DNA of 64,000 nt, from the NCBI GenBank assembly GCA_963931865.1, contig OZ007509.1:16717815-16781814 (forward strand), in the 5' to 3' direction. Source of the stretch: Axinella damicornis. Its lineage: Eukaryota; Porifera; Demospongiae; Axinellida; Axinellidae. Shown piece by piece: positions 25,001-34,000 of this stretch; within the stretch, counting starts at the first letter, position 1, and every line of letters starts with the position of its first letter. The notes beneath the pieces are model-generated. The model was not told the DNA's origin. It saw only the letters and a list, made by a program, of their open reading frames with translations, and ran no database searches. The position numbers were made by a program, and so were the translations under genes.

Positions 25001-28000
25001 GCATGTCATCAGAATGTGAGTCTGACGGAGAGTTAAGGACACATACACAGATCACACCAGCTAGAGAAAGTTATGCACTAATCATTGATTTCGTGCACTT
25101 GAAGCAGTCTGGCAGGTAGGTCCAGGTCCAGGAGCGGTCTCTGTTAGCCACTCACCGCCCCGCTATAGTCTCCATCCTTGCAAGGCCTTGTTGAGGTAGA
25201 CTGTTCGTAGTTCGCGTCTCATTTAGACCGGCACGACATCATGATATCAACGCACGAGTGTGCAGGAAGTAAGTGAACTCAGGTTGGAAATAACGCATGA
25301 CGCAAGAACACGCAAAATACGACCAGGAAGTGATTTACGGCACGACGTACGATACATATATATATATAGAAAATTTACAGCAAACTCGTCTATGTGGGGC
25401 TCGCTCAGGCTCGCCCCAATTATACATTAGCTTCCTCTCTGAGACAGTATTCATGTGTTTTGCATGACTATGGGTGGAGAGGGCCTTGTAACATTGAGCA
25501 GGTAGAATTGCTGATTCAGTTGCTTCAAATCAGTCGTGGCACCCTAGGTCAGCTTTATGACCATGTGCAGATATGGTGAATGAAACTCCCACATACCTGT
25601 ATACCAATACCGTAGTTGCAGTTAATTTCGCGGTGGGGAAATTTTCGCGGTATTCGCGGATGAAGTAAGACCGCAAATATTAAACCCGCGAAATATATTT
25701 CCACAGCTAGCGCAGGGCATAACAGTTACTGTCCTTCGTGTTCCTGGGCTCACGCTCACACAGTAGCTCTTCCCCAGCAGTTGCTTCGCTGTAGACGTGG
25801 TAGCCACGCATACACAGTTCGATTGCACGATTGCACGTGTCAATAGTTATTACGAGCGGAATTTTTTTTTCGTGGAAGTAATCAGCGAAAATTTCCCACC
25901 ACGAAATATTTTTGCGTCACGTTTAGTGGCTAGACCGCGAAATGTTTGGCACGCGAAATAATCGGCAACTACGGTAGTGGACATGCTAAGGAATTAAGGA
26001 GCGAAATGATTGCGAACTTTTCCTGCAGGCAATGGACCAGTTTCTGTGCGGGAGGGTCAATCTGTTTCTATGTGTATCTCTACTCCTTTTACTACTTCCT
26101 CTTCAAAACCAAGTAAGTTGCGTACACGTGTGATATGCTATTACTGTCTGTCCCAAATCTGTGAACTTCCATTACCATGGCAACCCACGTTTGCTGTCCA
26201 CCAGCTGAACGTGGATTAGCGACAACAAAGTGGATAAGCATTCAGCAGAGGTGGAGGGAAGGTAGAATGGCGCCAAATGAGACGAACACTAGTGATTCCC
26301 GTTTATGCATAACACAGCAGTGCAGTGCTCCGCCCATCCTGACTGCCCTGAAATGGACTTTAAATGAGTCTAAGTGGCTTTGACCTCCCTCTGGATGAGG
26401 TTTCATAAACTCCCCTCAGAGTATATTGAAACCTCATCTAGCTGGAGTCATAAGCCCATTTTACACCTGTTACAGTCTCGGTCTCCTGCTATTCACTTCT
26501 TGCTTCTACAATTCCACTAGATTCAACCAGATTTAACTGACTTGTCTTCGATAGCAAAGTGAACATGCGGTACAAAATCAGGAGACTCATCACGTGCATG
26601 TCACACCATCAAAAGTACTAGAAATTACGTAAGTAAACATACTAGTACAACGACTATAGCACAAATAATATTGCAGTTCACAACACCCTCCCCCCGTTGA
26701 CCAGACCTGGTCAACAGAGTCACAATCACATAGAATAAGTGTTTGTTCAAATCGACTTACAGTTACACAATGTCATCTTCGGACAAGTCCTTCATCCAAA
26801 GTCTTCTCTTTTCTTCAGACTTCTGAGCTGCGGCTCGTCTGGGACGTGGCCGGCAAATGGGCTGCTCTGCATTCTCGTCCTGCCTCTCGGACTCTCGAGC
26901 CTTCTGCGGAGCATCCATGCTTTCAGAAGAACTGTCAATCTCCAAGGGATACAACAGCCGCAGGGGCCGATTCAAGGAAGTGGAACGGTTCTTGGCAGCG
27001 AGTCTAACGGTAGCTCCTCTAGTTTTACCGTCCTGCCCAATCATAAGACTCTGGATCCGCCCCAACTTCCAGAATCCGCGGGCAAGGCCCTCTTCATGGA
27101 CAATCACCACATCTCCCACTGAGACTTGGGGTTTTCCTCGAGATTTCTTTAGGAGATGTCTATGGCTCTCTCTCAGCTCGGCGAGGTATTCACTCCTCCA
27201 GCGCTTCCAGAAGTGGTTAAGGGTATTGCTGAGATGCTTTGTCCTTCTTGTTAGTTGGGTCGAATCAATGTCAAAATCTTCATCTCCTGGGTCACACAAA
27301 TGCCCAAGATGATCTGGCAGATTAAGAACTCTGCGACCAATCAACAAATGGGATGGTGTTAAAGGCTCCTCAGTGTCTCCTGCTGAGACATACGACAATG
27401 GGCGCGAGTTGATGATGGATTCAATCTCAGTGACTGCAGTTATGAGTTCGTCATGTGTGAGACTTGCTTGTCCGACCATCTTCCTTAGGCATCGCTTCGT
27501 GGACTGTACCATACGCTCAAAGGCTCCACCCCACCATGGGGCTCGTTCGACGTTAAAGGTCCACTCACATCCCTTCTCTGCCAAATGGTCCCGCACTGTA
27601 TCGTCCTTGAACACAGATTTCAAGAATTTTGATGCTGCCTTAAATGTCTTGCCATTGTCTGATATGAATCTTCGAGGCAATCCCCTCCGAGCGGCAAACC
27701 TCTTCAAGCACCTAATGAATGTCGGTGTAGACATGTCCAGAACAATGTCTAGGTGCACAGCTCTCGTTACAAAGCAGGTAAACAAACAAATCCATGCCTT
27801 ACCAGTCTTGTTAGGACCTTCAGTGCGAATCGTCAATGGACCAGCAAAGTCCACTCCAGTGAAACTGAATGCTGGGGCTTCTGTTACTCTGCTCACTGGC
27901 AAGGGAGGTGGGGGTGGCGTCGGAAATGGAGCTCCTTCATATCTGCGACAGGTTACACACCTGTGTATGATCGCTCGGACCAAACTCCGACCCTTCACAA

Positions 28001-31000
28001 TCCAGAACCTCCTCCTAATCTCTGTCAAGGTCTCTCGTACACCATTGTGTAGTACACGTCGATGAGCGTCGTTGATTATAAGAGGAGTCAGAGGGTGATT
28101 TCGAGACAAAAGGAGAGGGTACTTTGTGGAATAGGGAATATCAGCATTGGCTAGTCTGCCACCACAGCGCCAGAGACCATTCTCATCCCGAAATAGGTTG
28201 AGTTGAGGCTTCAGTGAGTCGAACGATTTCTCACGCTCCAAACTCCCTTGGGAGTCCTCAATCCATCTGCGTTCAGCCTCAGACAGCTCTTGAATTGCAA
28301 TCGAGCTACTGCTCTGACTGGTTCTCTTGCCCTGGAACAGCTTCACTGCTCTCATGGCATATGCAGTGACTCTCACCAGTCTCCTGAAGCTGCTGAACCG
28401 TTCACACTGGATGACATCACCAATAGTGTGCTTGACTTCAGTGGCAACCAGATTGTGGCTTTTCTTGTTGCTGGCCCTCAACTCCTTAGAACACTCTTTT
28501 GGCATTTCAGCGAGTTCATCAGCATCGTTCGCGGTCAGACTATCCTTCAACCAGTCGGGTCCATATCGCCACAAACGGCTCAACCGCAACTCAGACATTG
28601 TCATTCCCCTTGAAGGCAGGTCCGCTGGATTGGTGGCTCCTGGGCAGTGATGCCACAAGACTGGGGATGTCTTCTCGCGAATCTCATTGACACGGTTCTG
28701 TACGAAGGGCTTCCATTCCTTGCTGGTCCCCTTGATCCAATGTAAGGCTACTGTTGAATCAGTATAGCACTTCTTCTGAAGGTCAGGCAAGGTGGATTCC
28801 AGCACTGAGGACACGGTAGTGATCAATCTTGCAAGCAGCAACGCAGAGAGTAGCTCCAGTCTTGGTATAGTGAGGGCCTTCATGGGGGCTACTCTGGTCT
28901 TGGCGACGAGGAATTGGGTACGGGATTTTCTCTGAGTCTTCATCACCAGGTAGACTACCGCTGCATAAGCGGTTGTAGAGGCGTCACAAAATCCACCCAA
29001 GGTGTATGAGCACACATCCTCGTCAATTCCCTCATAATAGCTTCTTGGGATGGACACTGAGCAGCTGTCGTGTAAGTCCTTCACCAAAGCTTCCCACTCC
29101 CTCTGAAGAGCATCAGGCAAGGCTTCATCCCATTGGAGCTGTCGTTCACACAGTCTCTGGAAGAGCCCCTTGAAGCGGATGATCACTGGTGCCAGAAATC
29201 CCAATGGGTCATAGAATTTACCAATGATGCTGACCACATTTCTCTTGGTGGGCTCAGTAGTCGCAGCAGCTTCAGCAATGTCAGTAACACAGAATTGCAG
29301 ACAATCGTCTTGGGGGTTCCAGATGACCCCAAGCACTTTCACTGTGGGTGATTCTGTGCTGTGCGGCTTGCCCAAAGTTGCATCAGTGTATGTCTCTTCC
29401 AAACTAGGACTCTGGGCATCTTGCAGGTTCTCAGCCTGGTCTTCCGCAGCATTGATCTTGAGTTGAAGTGATAGCGAATTGGTTCGAAACTTCCTGAGGT
29501 TGAACGCACCATCCTTGAGGATCTTCTTCGAATCGGTGTACAATTGAAAGGCTTCCTCCTCAGTTGAGGCCCCTGTCACAACATCGTCTACATAGAAGGA
29601 GTTGATAAGCTTCTCAATCAGCTCAGGATGTGAACTCCGGTACTGTTCAAGGTGGTGCCTGATTGTTGAATTCAAAAGAAATGGACTAGAGCAAACTCCA
29701 AAGACGACTCGTGTAAACCTCAATGGTCGAATCTTGACCTCGTCTTCATTGATGTCGTTCACCCATAGGAAACGGAGAACGTCTCGATCCTTTTCCTCAA
29801 CTGAGACCATGAGAAAGGCCTTTTCTATATCGGCCGTCAGTGGAATTCGGTACGAACGAAACCTCATCAAAATGTCCATGATCCTCTGATTGAACTTTGG
29901 TCCAACGAGTAGGCAGTCATTCAGAGAGGGTTTACCATCTCGTTTAGCAGAGGCATCATACACTACCCGTAGCTTGGTTGTGTCTTTGTCGCTACGGACT
30001 ATCGCATGGTGGGGCAAGTAGTGAAGCTGGGTTGAATTCGCTTCTATGGCGGGGGCATCTTCTACAATACCCTTCTCAATCTGCTCCTGAATGATGCAAT
30101 CATAGTCTCGTAGGAGTGCGGGGTTCTGGCGCAGACGCTTCAACAGACCGTGCAGTCTCTGCTGGCTCAGGCTGTAGTTATCTGGTAGTGGTTGATGGAA
30201 CTGCTTCCAAGGCAGTGATACCTCATATCTGCCCTCTCTGAGCTTGATAGTACTCCTGGAATCATCATACATGCTCTTCTCATTTGGTTGTATTCCCAGT
30301 GATTCAAGCTCCCAAAATGCCCTCAGTTGGTCATTCAAAGGGTCAGGCTGGGTGTCGACCCTAAGGACATGTGTGGTGATCAGATTCGTGGAACACTGGT
30401 TAGAGCCCCCCACGGCTATTGGGCCAGACAAGACCCATCCCAACTTGGTATGGATTGCTGTTGGGCCACCGGTACTCTTGGAAACAGCCCCAGTGACAAG
30501 GTCCCAATAATGATCAGACCCAATGAGAACATCCACTTCTAGTCTAGACCCCTGATCTGCCCAGTCAGCTAGCTCCAAGTCGGCAAGGTGTGGGTTCTGA
30601 CCAATGCACACGTCTATTGGTTGACCAATGAGCGGCTCACAAATCATAGGCACAACGAATAGGGACACGGTCATGCTGGGGTATCCCTTCAACAACATCC
30701 CCACATTGACAATGGGACATACCTTGGGGCCACCTCTTGCAGAGCCAAATGCTGCAATCGAGAGTCGCTGTTCCCCTTCGGGGGCCAACTTCAGCACCCT
30801 CCTAGCCCTCTCCGTCAAATAGGATCGCTGGCTGCCACCATCGAGTAGTATCCGCAGTTCCACACGGGAATCGGGCTTCCGGGGGTTGTAGCTCAGGGCT
30901 CGGGCCGTCTGTAAAAGGACCGACTTCGTGCTGGCCGAACAGAGTGCACTCGTGGGGTTCGACACATAAGGCGGAGCCTCAGGGTTCAGAGTGGAGATCG

Positions 31001-34000
31001 ATACATTGGTGGACTCTGCTGCGCTGGGAGGACTCTTCAGATCAGTTACAACAGTCCTGTCGCAAATGCTTGGATGGTGTTTCCTCTTGCAAGTCTGGCA
31101 TTGAGGGGGTGAGCGGCATCTTCTCCCAATATGTCCTCTCACGAGGCAATTGAAACATCTTCCAGAGGTCTTCAGGATTTGTCTGCGAGCATCAAGATTA
31201 GTCACGACATGGCAATCGACTGAGGCGTGAGACTGTTGGCAGTAGCAACAAGCCATGGACTCTCTGTTAGACTCTCGTGTTCCTGAGAGAAGTGTTGTCG
31301 CTGTAGGGGGCCGAGGTTTATCTTGAGGATAACGGTTGTTCCGGGCTGGATCGCGGGAGCATTCTCTGGCGACTAGCTCCTCCTCAAAGACTGCTTGTAG
31401 CGTCTCAAGGGTGAGGTCTTCACCTGACGCCTTTCTGGTGATGAGCAATCTGATTTCAGGGGGTAGCTTTGTCAGCAACACAGAGGTCAGCATTGTTCCG
31501 TAGGAGTCTCGTTCCACCCCGAGAGCCTTCAGACTCCGGACATTGGCCTCGACTTCATTGTAGAGGCGGCGTAGGCCTCTCAAATCGTGCTCGCCAGACA
31601 CAGCACTTAGGCTGAGTAGGATCTCCATATGCCTTGAGATGATCATTTGTCGATTCCCAAACCGATTCTTGAGTATTTCAATTGCTTCGCCATAATTGGC
31701 CGAGGACAGTGTTAATCCGGCGATGGCCTCATAGGCCGACCTCTCCAGTAAGGAACGCAAATAATTGAATTTGTCCACATTGGATAGGCCACTGTTGAGG
31801 TGTACCGCGGACTCATACGAGTCCCAGAAAGCGGTCCAGTAGATGGGGTTCCCCTTGAAATGGGGCAAGGTTATCTTGGGGAGTTTTACCTTACTACTAC
31901 CAACGGCCCCTCCACCTGCAGCACTCACGTCTGGGTGAAGAGTAGGCGGATCTCGCGGAGGCGAGTCACGAGGAGGCGTGGTCGATGGCGGGTCACGAGG
32001 AGGCGTGGTTGAAGGGGACAGAGTTTTCAGGGCCTTTCGAATTTGTAAAAGGCTCCTCTGCAAGTTCTCAGAATACTCATCAGCTCTCCCGATCTCTTCT
32101 TCCAGCTGGGGTTCGGGAGTGAGTTCAACAATCTCTGCATTCGCTGCTTCCAGCGTCGTTAGTTTGCCGGAGAGGTTAGTCTCCATCAAGGCCAGTTCGT
32201 CTGCATTTATGGGGGTGGCTTCTATCAAGGCTCCAGCTTGACCCATGAGTCTGGTGGCTGAAGATCGGTGGGCGGCGCGTATCTTCTTCTTGCGCGCCAA
32301 GGCTTCTTCAGCCATAGTTCAACCGTTCAATGGGATGGGCTTCTGGAACGATCAAAAATAGCCTTCCTTCTCAATGCTGGCCCTCTATCCGGCTCGAAGG
32401 ACCATGTTACAGTCTCGGTCTCCTGCTATTCACTTCTTGCTTCTACAATTCCACTAGATTCAACCAGATTTAACTGACTTGTCTTCGATAGCAAAGTGAA
32501 CATGCGGTACAAAATCAGGAGACTCATCACGTGCATGTCACACCATCAAAAGTACTAGAAATTACGTAAGTAAACATACTAGTACAACGACTATAGCACA
32601 AATAATATTGCAGTTCACAACAACACCCTAAACCCTAAACCCGAGGGGGGTTACTTTAAAATCCGGATTAGAAGTGTCCACACATGCCCACACATGCAAC
32701 TACAAAGCTCATGAACTTCATAGCTTCTGTGGCCGTGGGGCTGGACAACTTGACCCTCAGAAACCCCCTCAGGAACTGCTCCAGCTATTTACTTGCACTT
32801 TTGTAATCAGGATTCATTCTGGGTTCAACCCACATCCTGAGGTGGGGTTGCGTAAACCGGTTTCCAATCTGGACTAGCTAGAATCAAAAATCAATTAGTA
32901 ATGGCCTGTCATACTCTACCTCTTGAATAAGCTAAAGGAAATGCCATTACCCCATCCCTTTCTCAGTACTGCGAGGCATGTTGTACCTCGCACTGCTATG
33001 CTCTACAGTCGTAATAACTAAGCATTTTACATGCTCTAATATTTCCTTAGTCCTATCTCATCCCTGCAGTCTGCACTCTGCAATAGAGTGGTTACCTTGG
33101 TTGCAGGCAAGCTGGAGACAGTGGTTATAGGAGGTTTACTCAAGGGTTAGGGTAATTGCATAAGACAACGGGTGAGTACAATCGCTGGACTGGACTACTG
33201 GACTGGACTACTGGACTCACCCAAAATTCGATGAAGCGCCCTTTTCAACGTCCTTACTCAGCCTATTATTTCGCTAAAGTTGCTTCCTAGCCTGTTGCGG
33301 CTTCGTCTCCTCGATTTCCGAGGTCAAAGGTCACGTGCATATTTAATGAATTCTTTTGGGTTCTGTACTGGCTTTGGGCTAGCCCTGTTCCCAGGCCTAC
33401 CTGGACGTGGAAGAACTTTGAGCATCCATGCTAGCTAGCTAGCTTTGAGCATCCATGACTGGAGGTCACACGCATTTGTTGGGTTAATTGAGCTCCAGTT
33501 AGGATTCTCCGCCTGCTTGAAGGATTAGAAGAGCAGTTAGCACGTTATCAGCAGAAACCAAACTCCAGCCTGCCTTCAAGTCATTGCAAGTGAAGCTACC
33601 ATGTTATCCATGACTATAGTATAGTTCGAGCTTGCTCATTAAATATGCACGTGACCTTTGACCTCGGAAATCGAGGAGACGAAGCCGCAACAGGCTAGGA
33701 AGCAACTTTAGCGAACTAATAGGCTAAGTATAAGGACGTTGAAAAGGGCGTTTCATTGAATTTTGGGTGAGTCCAGTAGTCCAGTAGTCCAGTCCAGTAG
33801 TCCAGTCCAGCGATTGTACTCACCCTAAGACGACCTGCAAAGGCAACTGGCCCAGATCATCTCACTGAACATCTGCAAGGTCAGTAGCTACAACTGGTTG
33901 TCATGGAAATTTCAAGCCCTTGATGGCAGCAGGTCCCTCACAGATGTTAGTGGTTAAGATCTGCATGATTATGGTTGTAAATCTTGTAGATAATTGGGCC

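Larger units (their letters stand above)
26468..32622 (-). mobile_element. Complete BEL/Pao LTR retrotransposon, 6155 bp
   Basis: Two 218-bp LTRs (26468-26685 and 32405-32622) read identical, each TG to CA. The 5-bp target-site duplication is acacc (26463-26467 and 32623-32627). Read on the minus strand, the sequence after the 5' LTR starts TGGTCCTTCGAGCCGG, which I recognise as the usual primer-binding motif of animal BEL elements (from memory). A purine tract (complement of 26686-26696) lies before the 3' LTR. One long frame is intact. It sits antisense in the eleventh intron of TM9SF3 and is very young. Confidence 0.95.

Noticed and set aside
27373..28065. Plus-strand frames within the BEL element
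   Set aside because: Shadows of the 1850-residue minus-strand frame.
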